64,000 nucleotides of DNA from Bdellovibrio bacteriovorus. GTDB taxonomy: Bacteria; Bdellovibrionota; Bdellovibrionia; Bdellovibrionales; Bdellovibrionaceae. This document shows, piece by piece, positions 19,858-28,050 of the stretch. Both the position numbers and the translations under genes were made by a program. The stretch is from contig NZ_CP102930.1 of the NCBI RefSeq assembly GCF_025558485.1, positions 868,001-932,000 on the forward strand, read 5' to 3'. The stretch's first letter is position 1, and every line of letters begins with the position of its first letter. The notes below the pieces were generated by a model. The model saw nothing but the letters and a program-made list of their open reading frames with translations, did no database searches and was not told the DNA's origin.

Positions 19858-20853
19858 ATGAAAAAACTGACACAAGTTCTGATTGCGTCTGCCCTTATCA
19901 CAGGCCTGGTGGCCTGTGATGCTCAGGATGCCATCGACAGCACCAAGCAGATTCCTGATAAAATGAATCAGACCAATTCCAAGATGGAAAGTATGCTCGA
20001 CGCCATGAAGACCACCAATAAAGGGGTTCATGATCAATCCCTGCTTATTCCATTGGAAAATCTTCTGAAAGAAGAAAACTACGACACTCTTGCCCCGGTT
20101 CCATTTAAGCTGATGCCTTACGGAAAAAAACTTGCCGAAGCGGCCACCGCCGAAGAACTGGTGGAGCTGACCTACCTATGGCTGAAAGAGGTTGATGAAG
20201 CCCTGCCCGCCAAAGACATTGACGAGGGCAGCGGAGCCGAGATTCCTTATACAAAAAAACAAATCCAACGCATCAATACTTTGAAAATCGCAAAGCTGAC
20301 CGCTTTACAGATTATCGCAGGCTTCACCCCACAGAATGTCGTCCAGGAAATGATTCAAAACTACGTCATTGGCGGCGGCATTGAGGGCGGTCGCCGCTTT
20401 GAAGAAACCACTTATTCATTCCTGATGCTTAGAACGATGTTCATCCGCGACGTGCTGTTAAAAGAAAGCATTCTATCAAAGTCCATCGACAACGTGGGAA
20501 AGCTTGAAGAAGCCATGAAGTATATCAAGAAGATTGATGCCATTTCCCGTCTGCGTTTTCATAGCAGGATCGAATTCAAATCCCGCGGACTTGTGGATTA
20601 TGCAGGCCAACAGCTTCCTTCCGATGAACAGCCCCAGGAAAAGTTTGATCGCCTGATGGCGCAGCGTCTGTGGGAATCACTGTACGACAAAGCTTCTGCG
20701 CAAATGAAAGTGGAAGCTCGTAGTGTCGGAGCCTCCCCGGAAGAGGACCAACGTCTGTTGGAAAATGAAAAAAAGCGTATTCAATACGATATGCAACTGA
20801 TCCAACAAGCGTTGCAATATTGGAGCAGTTTAAATCCCGAAGGCAATACTTAG
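19858..20853 (+). CDS. Lipoprotein of unknown function
   Basis: A 331-residue protein with a lipoprotein signal (lipobox LVAC, Cys about 20), then an amphipathic coiled-coil-like stretch rich in Lys, Gln, Asn and Met (about 25-60) and a long mostly helical region. No domain was recognised. It is encoded 15 bases behind the chalcone-isomerase-like gene and probably acts with it in the envelope. It ends 2 bases before the convergent parvulin gene. Confidence 0.65.
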   Translation: MKKLTQVLIASALITGLVACDAQDAIDSTKQIPDKMNQTNSKMESMLDAMKTTNKGVHDQSLLIPLENLLKEENYDTLAPVPFKLMPYGKKLAEAATAEELVELTYLWLKEVDEALPAKDIDEGSGAEIPYTKKQIQRINTLKIAKLTALQIIAGFTPQNVVQEMIQNYVIGGGIEGGRRFEETTYSFLMLRTMFIRDVLLKESILSKSIDNVGKLEEAMKYIKKIDAISRLRFHSRIEFKSRGLVDYAGQQLPSDEQPQEKFDRLMAQRLWESLYDKASAQMKVEARSVGASPEEDQRLLENEKKRIQYDMQLIQQALQYWSSLNPEGNT

Positions 20854-20854
20854 G

Positions 20855-21127
20855 TTACTGAGTTCTTTTGATGATGTGATAGCCAAAGCGGGTGCGCACG
20901 GGTTTGGCTGTCACTTCGTTGACCTTTAAGGCAAATGCGGCTTCTTCAAAGTCCGCATCCATACGCCCCTCACCAAAGATGCCCAGATCACCACCCACTT
21001 TCGCCGATGAACATTGCGAGTAGCGCTGGGCGAGTTCTTCAAAACTCTTTCCCTCTTTCAAATTTCTGATCAAATCTTCGGCTTCATACTGATTTTTAAC
21101 CAAAATATGACTGGCTCTGATTTTCAT
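20855..21127 (-). CDS. ppiC: Cytoplasmic parvulin-type peptidyl-prolyl isomerase
   Basis: Started at the Met that opens MKIRASHILVKN, the standard parvulin beginning; a 10-residue extension to 21157 is possible but not needed. The 90-residue product is a single rotamase domain (SFEELAQRYSQC, GGDLGIFGEGRM, EAAFALKVNE, TRFGYHIIK) without a signal peptide, like E. coli PpiC. It isomerises peptide bonds before proline. The gene symbol is by similarity of size and layout. Confidence 0.85.
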   Translation of the reverse strand: MKIRASHILVKNQYEAEDLIRNLKEGKSFEELAQRYSQCSSAKVGGDLGIFGEGRMDADFEEAAFALKVNEVTAKPVRTRFGYHIIKRTQ

Positions 21128-21178
21128 AAGTTCCCTTTTAATTTGACGATCCCGCAAAGACTCCTTAAGGTCGTCAAT

Positions 21179-21934
21179 GTGAAGATCGCTTTAATTTTAC
21201 TGCTAACAAGTCTGACGACTTGGGCGAAGCCTATTCCCATTCAACTGGGGGGATATGAGTTTCCACCTTATGTCATCAACCGCGGCGGCACTTATGAAGG
21301 GCTGACGCTGGATTTAATCGCTTTGTTAAATCAAAAGCAGAATAAGTATGTCTTCTCTTTCGTACCAACAACGACCTATCGAAGATACCACGATCTGAAA
21401 TCGTCCCGCTATCAAATCATGGCGTTTGAAAGCAAAACCTGGGGCTGGACTCCGGGAACAGTGGAAAGCTCTAAAATTTTCCGCCACGGCGCTGAGGTTT
21501 TCGTCGCTCACAAAGACAAGGCGAAAAACCAGAGCTATTTTGACGATCTCCACAATAAGACCATCAAGTGCATGCAAGGTTATCATTACGGATTTCTGGG
21601 GTTTTCCACCAGCAGCGCGGCCTTAAAGGGTTTCAATGTGGAATTCACCAATACTCTGGATGGCAATATCCGGTCTGTGGTGATGAAGCGCGCCGACATC
21701 GCTATGGTGACCAAGGAGTATCTGGATATTTACTTGAAAACCCATCCTGAAGAACGCGCGAAGCTGATGGTTTCCACCAAGTACGATCAGCTTTACGATT
21801 TGGGTATTCTGGTTTCCAAAGAACAAAAGGCCATCTCTGTGGCAGAGGTCAATCGTCTTATTGATATCATCATCCATGACGGATCGTGGTCGGCTCTTTT
21901 GAAAGAAAAGGGCATTGAAGAATTCCGCGACTAG
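21179..21934 (+). CDS. Family-3 type periplasmic solute-binding protein
   Basis: Started at GTG 21179, which follows an AAGG site and gives the signal peptide MKIALILLLTSLTTWA; the open frame runs further upstream but overlaps the ppiC start. The 251-residue product has the amino-acid-binding (SBP_bac_3) pattern: GGYEFPPYV, TYEGLTLDLIALL, MAFESKTW, LHNKTIKCMQGYHYG and MKRADIAMV. No permease or ATPase lies beside it, so it may be an orphan binding protein or signalling receptor part, as is common in proteins of this type. The 3' end overlaps the next convergent gene by 4 bases. Confidence 0.75.
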   Translation: MKIALILLLTSLTTWAKPIPIQLGGYEFPPYVINRGGTYEGLTLDLIALLNQKQNKYVFSFVPTTTYRRYHDLKSSRYQIMAFESKTWGWTPGTVESSKIFRHGAEVFVAHKDKAKNQSYFDDLHNKTIKCMQGYHYGFLGFSTSSAALKGFNVEFTNTLDGNIRSVVMKRADIAMVTKEYLDIYLKTHPEERAKLMVSTKYDQLYDLGILVSKEQKAISVAEVNRLIDIIIHDGSWSALLKEKGIEEFRD

Positions 21935-22869
21935 GAATCCTCGTTTCCAAATACCAATTCCACAGTCATATACAAGGCCCATGCCGGTGTGAAACCATCA
22001 CTGCGGGACCACGACAGGGACGGCGTTGTCTTCACATAAATCCACTGCATGGGCATTCTTTGCGTAAAAGTCGAAGACAGCACAAAGCTTTCACTGTATA
22101 TCGCCCGGCCGATCAACTTGGTGTTATAACGAAAATCCTGTGACAAGGCCGAATGTTCGCTTAAGGTGCGAATTAATGACGGACCGTGATGCGTATCAAA
22201 ATCCCGGTTCGTCATCGCCCAGTTGGCTTCATTGACAAAACGGAATAACAAATCCCGGGAAAAGGCATAGTCCGTTGTCAGCGAGGTTCGCTCTTCCCAT
22301 TCATCTTTTTTGGACCATCCGATCTGTTCAAAAAAGGAGTTTTCAAAATATCCCAGCAGAAAACTTCGACGCAAACGCAGGCGGGCAAAATAATTCACTG
22401 GAATTGCGACGACCAGCCCTGTCTCGCTGTTCAGGTCCCACAAACGCTCTTCCTCTTCAGCCGCAGGGACAACTGCCTCATCGGCAGAACCGCCGTTCCG
22501 TTGAGGCAGTTGCATTTTATCCTGCACTGCTTTTTCCCAACGCTTTAGATTCGGTAAAAATAGATTTAAGGATGTTCCGGGATCATCAGCACCCAAATTG
22601 CCCCGACGGATATAGTAGGTTTGACTGACACGTAAAGTGCTGGTGTTTTTTTGGTCATCCGCACGGGTATTGCCAAACAGGGAATCCACACTTTCAGACA
22701 GGCGGATTACGCGTGAAGACAGCAATTCCCGGGTGCCTTCCAAATAAGCGGTGGCTTTTTGTGCAGAAGTGGTTTGTTCTACGGATTCCTCTGATAAGGC
22801 CTCTGATTCGACCTGAGCCCCCGCAAGTGGGGAAAATGCAATAAAAAGGACCGGAAGGAAACGCCACAT
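21931..22869 (-). CDS. Outer-membrane-type exported protein
   Basis: The start at 22869 gives a signal peptide (MWRFLPVLFIAFSPLAGA). The 312-residue product has a Glu/Ser-rich N-terminal linker and then alternating polar/aromatic strands (FARLRLRRSFLLGYFENSFFEQ, RYNTKLIGRAIY, FVLSSTFTQRMPMQW) ending in a C-terminal strand (WALYMTVELVF) that could close a beta barrel. No family was recognised. The outer-membrane location is inferred from the strand pattern only. Confidence 0.55.
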   Translation of the reverse strand: MWRFLPVLFIAFSPLAGAQVESEALSEESVEQTTSAQKATAYLEGTRELLSSRVIRLSESVDSLFGNTRADDQKNTSTLRVSQTYYIRRGNLGADDPGTSLNLFLPNLKRWEKAVQDKMQLPQRNGGSADEAVVPAAEEEERLWDLNSETGLVVAIPVNYFARLRLRRSFLLGYFENSFFEQIGWSKKDEWEERTSLTTDYAFSRDLLFRFVNEANWAMTNRDFDTHHGPSLIRTLSEHSALSQDFRYNTKLIGRAIYSESFVLSSTFTQRMPMQWIYVKTTPSLSWSRSDGFTPAWALYMTVELVFGNEDS

Positions 22870-22959
22870 ATAAACAAGGTATGTTTCAACTCCCGCTCGG
22901 GGCAAGGAAAACCGAGTTCATTTTAAATTTTTGCTGTCGCGTTTAGCAGCGGTTTGTGA

Positions 22960-25350
22960 TTGATTAGACCTGTGAGAAAAGTGTCTTTGGATGTCCGACA
23001 ATTTGCCCTGCCATGCCCTCGCCGCGGAAGCATCGAGCTGCATTCCGGTTATGGTGCGCCTCCGATGAGCGGGCAGGAAATCCATCAGTCCATCCAGCGC
23101 CGCCGCCAGAAGGAATACGACGACTACACCCCCGAAAAACGCATGAGCTGCGTATTCGAGGCCGGTCCTTATGAGTTTCATATCTCTGGCCGGGCTGATG
23201 GTATCACTGCAAATCCAGTGCAAATCGAAGAGATCAAAACCGCCTTTGATGTCGAAGAGCTGTGGCGCAAACTTCGCGCTGACGACAATCATCCCTACAT
23301 CTGGCAGCTGCGCACTTATGGATATTTCCACTACAAGGAAACAGGGCATATTCCGTTTTTAAATCTGCATCTGGTTTCCTCGCGCAATTTCAAATCCGTG
23401 GATTTGCGTGTGACTTTGGATATTGCCCACTATGAACTGTGGCTGGCTTTGCGTTTGGCAGAACTGGTTGAAGAAACCAAGGTCAAAGAAAAGCTTTTCA
23501 AGTCCCGCCAGAAAATGGCGGAAGAAATGACCTTCCCTTTTGCGACACCCCGTCCGGGACAGCGTGAACTGATTGAAAGCATTGAAGCGCAGGTGGCCAG
23601 CAAGCATCCTTTGTTGGTGCAAGCCCCAACAGGTTTGGGAAAAACCGTCGGCGTTCTTTATCCGAATCTGAAAGACTCTTTGGCCCGCGGGCAAAAGACC
23701 GTCTATGTGACGCCGAAAAATTCCCAGCACATTGTGGCGGAAGAGGCTGTTGAAAAGCTGCAAGAACAAGGCAGCAAGCTGCGCTCGCTGACGTTAACAG
23801 CAAAAAGTAAAATGTGCCTGAAGGCCGAAACCCTGTGCAATCCCGGTTACTGCGAATTTGCCCGCGGTTATTACACCAAACTGGCCGATCATGATCTGGT
23901 GAATAAGCTAAGTAAGAAGAAAAAGCTGACCCAGGAAAAGCTGATCGAAATGGGAAAAGAATACGAAGTCTGTCCTTTCGAGCTTTCTGTGGAAGCCATT
24001 GAGCAGGCCGACGTGGTAATTGGTGATTACAACTATGCTTTTTCCCCACGCAGTTTGTTGGGACGCCTTTCCGAACCCCTGTTGGAATCGGCAGAAAGAC
24101 CCAATCTGGTCATTGATGAAGCTCACAACCTGCCCAGTCGGGCTCAGGATTATTTTTCTCCGTCATTAAGTGTGCAGGATCTGGATATTCTGGAATCAGA
24201 CTTTACCAAACTGCCTGCGACGTTTTCTTTGCAGGCTGGAACTTTGATTCGCAAGGCGAAATCCCTGATTCAGGAATACGGCGAAGACGGCGGGTCCCGC
24301 AAAGTGGATATCGACATTGAACCGTTCCTTGATTTGGAAAGATCCATCCGAGCCTTGACCACAGAATATCTGGACAGTGAAACAGAAATCATTCAGCGCG
24401 ATCCGATGTTGCGCATGATGAACATGTGGAGCGATTTCATTGCAGCCCTGGAATATCACGGGCCTGAATTTTTCACGACTTATCAGAACACCCGATTCAG
24501 TGAAATGCTGAAAGTCACCTGCTGTGATGCTTCGGAACAGTTGAAACTGGCTTATAAGGAATTTAAAAATGTCGTGGCATTTTCTGCGACTTTAAAACCT
24601 TTTGCCTACTATCAGGAACTTCTGGGATTCCCGGAAGAAAGTCAGACACTGGAATTCCAGTCCCCGTTCAAGGTGGAAAACCGTCAGTTGATGATCATCC
24701 CGCAGATTTCCACCAAACTGAATGACCGTGTTTTAAATTCTGGCAAAGTTGCTGAAGTGATCGCCCGGGTCACACGCGTGAAGCCCGGAAACTATATTGC
24801 TCTTTTCCCCAGCTTTGAATTCCTGGCACAAGTTGAAAAGCTGTTGCAGGTTCCGCACATGCGGGTTCTGCGTCAGGAACGCGACATGAAACAGATGGAC
24901 GTGCAAATCTATCTGGAGGAACTCAAATCCGCCACCGAGCCGATTTTGCTTTTGGGCGTGCAGGGCGGTGTTTTTTCTGAAGGCGTGGATTTCCCGGGGG
25001 ATATGTTGATTGGGGCCTTTGTGATCGGGCCGGCTTTACCCAGTTTTGATTTTGAACGCGAACAAATTCGTTCCTACTTCGACACCCGTTACGGAAAAGA
25101 ACACGGCTTTAATTACACTTATGTCTATCCAGCGATGGCAAAAGCCATTCAGTCTGCGGGACGCGTGATTCGTTCGGAAACCGACAAGGGAGTGATTATC
25201 CTGATGGATTCGCGCTTCTTAAATCCGGTCTATGCCGAAGCCATGCCCCGCGGGTGGTTTAAACAAAGCCCGAAGGAACTGGTTTCACAAAAGATTCTTT
25301 CTGATATCGAATCCTTCTGGAAAAGTGCAGAGGAAATTGCGTGCGATTAA
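22960..25350 (+). CDS. XPD/DinG-like helicase with N-terminal PD-(D/E)XK nuclease domain
   Basis: A 796-residue protein (TTG at 22960; GTG at 22972 is equally likely). Residues 30-170 show a PD-(D/E)XK nuclease pattern: GRADGI (Asp about 80), EEIKTA (Glu 91, Lys 93) and QLRTYGYF. From about 200 there is a superfamily 2 helicase of the XPD/DinG type: Walker A APTGLGKT (Lys about 228), DEAH at about 386-389, and four cysteines between them (KMCLKAETLCNPGYC... and CPFEL) as in the 4Fe-4S cluster of that family. Motifs near the end include GRVIRSE. It probably unwinds and cuts DNA structures in repair. Its last 10 bases overlap the DnaQ/GIY-YIG gene. Confidence 0.85.
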   Translation: MIRPVRKVSLDVRQFALPCPRRGSIELHSGYGAPPMSGQEIHQSIQRRRQKEYDDYTPEKRMSCVFEAGPYEFHISGRADGITANPVQIEEIKTAFDVEELWRKLRADDNHPYIWQLRTYGYFHYKETGHIPFLNLHLVSSRNFKSVDLRVTLDIAHYELWLALRLAELVEETKVKEKLFKSRQKMAEEMTFPFATPRPGQRELIESIEAQVASKHPLLVQAPTGLGKTVGVLYPNLKDSLARGQKTVYVTPKNSQHIVAEEAVEKLQEQGSKLRSLTLTAKSKMCLKAETLCNPGYCEFARGYYTKLADHDLVNKLSKKKKLTQEKLIEMGKEYEVCPFELSVEAIEQADVVIGDYNYAFSPRSLLGRLSEPLLESAERPNLVIDEAHNLPSRAQDYFSPSLSVQDLDILESDFTKLPATFSLQAGTLIRKAKSLIQEYGEDGGSRKVDIDIEPFLDLERSIRALTTEYLDSETEIIQRDPMLRMMNMWSDFIAALEYHGPEFFTTYQNTRFSEMLKVTCCDASEQLKLAYKEFKNVVAFSATLKPFAYYQELLGFPEESQTLEFQSPFKVENRQLMIIPQISTKLNDRVLNSGKVAEVIARVTRVKPGNYIALFPSFEFLAQVEKLLQVPHMRVLRQERDMKQMDVQIYLEELKSATEPILLLGVQGGVFSEGVDFPGDMLIGAFVIGPALPSFDFEREQIRSYFDTRYGKEHGFNYTYVYPAMAKAIQSAGRVIRSETDKGVIILMDSRFLNPVYAEAMPRGWFKQSPKELVSQKILSDIESFWKSAEEIACD

Positions 25351-26882
25351 AGGATCTGCCCGTTTTCTTTTTCGATCTGCAAACCACCGGCGCTAAGCCG
25401 GATACTGCCAACATTTTGGAAATGGCCTGGGCTTTATCAGATTCTTCTGATGTTCGCAGTCATTTGGTTGCTCAACCCGAAGACCAGCCTGTTCCCAAAA
25501 GAATTCTGTCTTTGACCGGTATCCGCAGCGAAGAACTTGAAAATGCAAAACCTTTGGAACAGGTCTTTGAAGTTCTTTACAATGAAATTTCAGACCGCCA
25601 GGCCGTGATTCACTTTGCCCAGTTTGAAAGACCGTTTCTGGCCGCCAGCTTTGAAGCTTTAAAACTTCGTGAATTTCCGGTGATCTGCACCCATGCGATT
25701 GCCAAAAGGCTTTTCCCCAATCTTCCCGCCAAAGGCATCAAGGGACTGGCTGGATACTTTGGTCATGCTTCGGGTGAATTCAAACGCGGCTCCAGCCACG
25801 TGGAAGCCACACAGGTTATTTGGAATCAACTGCTGAACGAACTTGAAAAACAGCAGATTGCAACACTGGATGAATTGAATATCTGGCTGAATCAGGAAGC
25901 CCCGAAGAAAACCAAATATGAATATCCCATGCCCAAGGAAAAGCGTCTGAATCTTCCCAAGGTTCCCGGTGTCTATCGCTATCTTTCTCAATGGGGCGAG
26001 ATCCTTTATGTTGGTAAAGCCACGTCCCTGCATGACCGCGTGAATAGTTATTTCCGCGGGCAGAAAGGCCGGGACTCCTTCAAGCTCGAGATGCTGACCC
26101 AAGCCTATGATTTGATCGTGACCCCTTGCCGTACACCTTTGGAAGCGGCCCTGCTAGAAACCGATGAAATCAAAAAGCACAATCCTCGCTATAACATCAG
26201 CTTAAAGGCGGGCGAACGCAGTCTGGTCTTCTTTAGCCATGATTTTCTTTCCATGAGCCCCGAGCAGGATGATGAACATTTCATCGGTCCCTTCTCGAGC
26301 GCTCTGGTTTTTGATTCTATTTTGAAACTCAATGAGTCTTTACGATCTGAAGATCAGGTTTTTGATCCCAATATGTTCTATGAACCTTTGGATTCAGAAC
26401 TTCTTAAAGCCGGATTTGAAATCTTCTGCACTCGTCATCAAGAGCCGATGGGGACTTTTGTTTCCATGCGATCTATTTTTGCGCTGGGTTTGTATTTCGT
26501 TAAAAATGCCCCGCCGGAAGAAGAACTTGATGGTGATATCGAGATGCCCGAGGAAGAAGAAATCGAAGTTGAGCTGACGGCTGAAGATATCGCGGATAAG
26601 TTTGAACGACATTTCAAGCGAGCCGCGCAAGCGTATTTGCGAGCACGCAAACTGACGAAGTTACTAAACTCGGATATCGAATATGCACTTTCCAGCAAAG
26701 GTCCCCGTTTTGCGCTTCATTTTAGAAACGGGCAGCGAATTGAAGAATCCTCTTTAAGTGAAGCCACAATTTCATCACCTCGTTGGCAGGATTCTTCTGT
26801 CGTTACTTATGATCGCATGGCTGTTCTGCTGTCGGAGCTAGAGCGGGTACGTTCCAAAAAGGGACACTACAACCTGACCTAG
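25341..26882 (+). CDS. DnaQ-like exonuclease / GIY-YIG nuclease fusion
   Basis: A 513-residue protein from a GTG start. Residues 1-175 have a DnaQ/DEDD fold, but the catalytic set looks eroded: Exo I reads FDLQTTG (Asp12 kept, Glu changed to Gln14), Exo II has HFAQFERPFL (Glu for Asp) and Exo III has HVEATQ (Gln for Asp). Residues about 205-300 form a UvrC/Cho-like GIY-YIG domain with PGVYRYL, ILYVGKATSLHDRV and ALLETDEIKKHNPRYN intact. An acidic stretch lies near 395-415. The layout resembles the DnaQ-UvrC-like fusion of actinobacteria. It probably nicks damaged DNA with the helicase encoded upstream. Confidence 0.85.
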   Translation: MRLKDLPVFFFDLQTTGAKPDTANILEMAWALSDSSDVRSHLVAQPEDQPVPKRILSLTGIRSEELENAKPLEQVFEVLYNEISDRQAVIHFAQFERPFLAASFEALKLREFPVICTHAIAKRLFPNLPAKGIKGLAGYFGHASGEFKRGSSHVEATQVIWNQLLNELEKQQIATLDELNIWLNQEAPKKTKYEYPMPKEKRLNLPKVPGVYRYLSQWGEILYVGKATSLHDRVNSYFRGQKGRDSFKLEMLTQAYDLIVTPCRTPLEAALLETDEIKKHNPRYNISLKAGERSLVFFSHDFLSMSPEQDDEHFIGPFSSALVFDSILKLNESLRSEDQVFDPNMFYEPLDSELLKAGFEIFCTRHQEPMGTFVSMRSIFALGLYFVKNAPPEEELDGDIEMPEEEEIEVELTAEDIADKFERHFKRAAQAYLRARKLTKLLNSDIEYALSSKGPRFALHFRNGQRIEESSLSEATISSPRWQDSSVVTYDRMAVLLSELERVRSKKGHYNLT

Positions 26883-26893
26883 ACCCTCCCATT

Positions 26894-26918
26894 ACTCCCC
26901 ATAAAATGGGGAGTTTTT
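26894..26918 (+). terminator. Terminator after the repair pair
   Basis: Stem ACTCCCCA / TGGGGAGT with a 5-base loop, followed by a T run, 12 bases after the stop. Confidence 0.85.
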
Positions 26919-27021
26919 CCCCTGCCTGGGCGACAATCCCGGCTCAGGTCGAAATAAACATGGTTTCATGCTTGGAACCAATCCTGCTTTAAGTTCCTGT
27001 AGATACGCAAGGAGCTTACGC

Positions 27022-27255
27022 ATGATGAATAAGCAAATCTCAAAAGAAAACTGGAAAAGCTTGAAGGCTGAAATTCAAGCAGCGTGGGAAGACATTTCCC
27101 CTGAGGATATCGAAAGCACTCGCGGAAGCGTGAAAGCTATCTTTGGATTGATTCAACAGAAATGCGAACTTCACCAGGAAGAGGTGAAGGCCAAACTCAC
27201 TGAGCTGTTGAAAAAGTACGAACATCCTCCGACTCGCTTTAAAAAAGTATCCTAA
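27022..27255 (+). CDS. CsbD-like small stress protein
   Basis: Started at ATG 27022 (or 27025), which follows AAGGAG; the frame extends to 26968 but without a ribosome site. The 77-residue product has the CsbD/YjbJ pattern (ENWKSLKAEIQAAWEDISPEDIE, then a Gly-less second helix RGSVKAIFGLIQQKC). Family members are abundant under general stress and of unknown activity. It contains one cysteine. It is a single-gene unit. Confidence 0.7.
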   Translation: MMNKQISKENWKSLKAEIQAAWEDISPEDIESTRGSVKAIFGLIQQKCELHQEEVKAKLTELLKKYEHPPTRFKKVS

Positions 27256-27389
27256 ATACGGCTTGTGTCACCTCCATGACGCATCCTAGGGACCCTCCTG
27301 TTCCTGCATTCTTTCAGGAGGGTCCCGACTCCTCTCCCTCATGTCCCTCCCGTTTTAAAGTCATGAAACATCAACAAGGAGAATCACCT

Positions 27390-27905
27390 ATGAAATATTT
27401 CATGGCACTCATGGCAGGTCTTTTAATCACCTTAGGAATTTCCACTCTCGCACAAGCGCAAACTGTGGAAGATATCAAGAACGGTACAAATCAAGTCAAA
27501 CTGATGGTGGGTTCCACTCAAGCCGCGGTAAACTTTGGCCTGGAATACGAACACCGCACAGGAACTTTCGGTTTAGGGGCGATGCTTATGCATTCCACGA
27601 AAAACTCGGACGCCAATAAACCTGAAAGCACGACTTTAGGAGCCAACATCACTTCTCATCTTTACGATCAGAACGATTTGGATATCTATATCGCGCCCGG
27701 CCTCGCAGTGACTAACATGGATCAGATCGCAGCCGGCGGCGATGATGAAACTCTCTTTGGCCCGACCCTGACTTTAGGAGCGACCTACACCCTTAACAAA
27801 CAATGGGGTGTCGGACTGGAGTATCTGTCACTTTATAACTGGTTCAGCGACAAAACCGCAGACCACTATAACTTTGCGAATGCCGTCGTTTCTTACAACT
27901 TCTAG
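27390..27905 (+). CDS. Small outer-membrane beta-barrel protein
   Basis: Started at ATG 27390 after AAGGAG; it gives the signal peptide MKYFMALMAGLLITLGISTLAQA. The mature part of about 145 residues is built of alternating strands (VNFGLEYEHRTGTFGLGAM, LDIYIAPGLAVT, PTLTLGATYTLN, QWGVGLEYLSLY) and ends in the Phe-terminated strand FANAVVSYNF, the usual signature for barrel assembly. This fits an OmpA/OmpX/OmpW-like eight-stranded barrel. The function is unknown. A strong terminator follows. Confidence 0.75.
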   Translation: MKYFMALMAGLLITLGISTLAQAQTVEDIKNGTNQVKLMVGSTQAAVNFGLEYEHRTGTFGLGAMLMHSTKNSDANKPESTTLGANITSHLYDQNDLDIYIAPGLAVTNMDQIAAGGDDETLFGPTLTLGATYTLNKQWGVGLEYLSLYNWFSDKTADHYNFANAVVSYNF

Positions 27906-27935
27906 TTCTTAAAGACGACAGTTTCCAGCTAAGAG

Positions 27936-27968
27936 GCCCCTGGGTTGTGCATCCCCCAGGGGCTTTTT
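27936..27968 (+). terminator. Terminator after the barrel protein gene
   Basis: Nine-base stem GCCCCTGGG / CCCAGGGGC with a 10-base loop and a T run. Confidence 0.9.
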
Positions 27969-28050
27969 AGTATCCTCAAACTACGGAACACACTTTTCTC
28001 AATTCTCACCCTGAGATATTAAGATCCCCCGGCTTAGACCGAAGAGTTCT

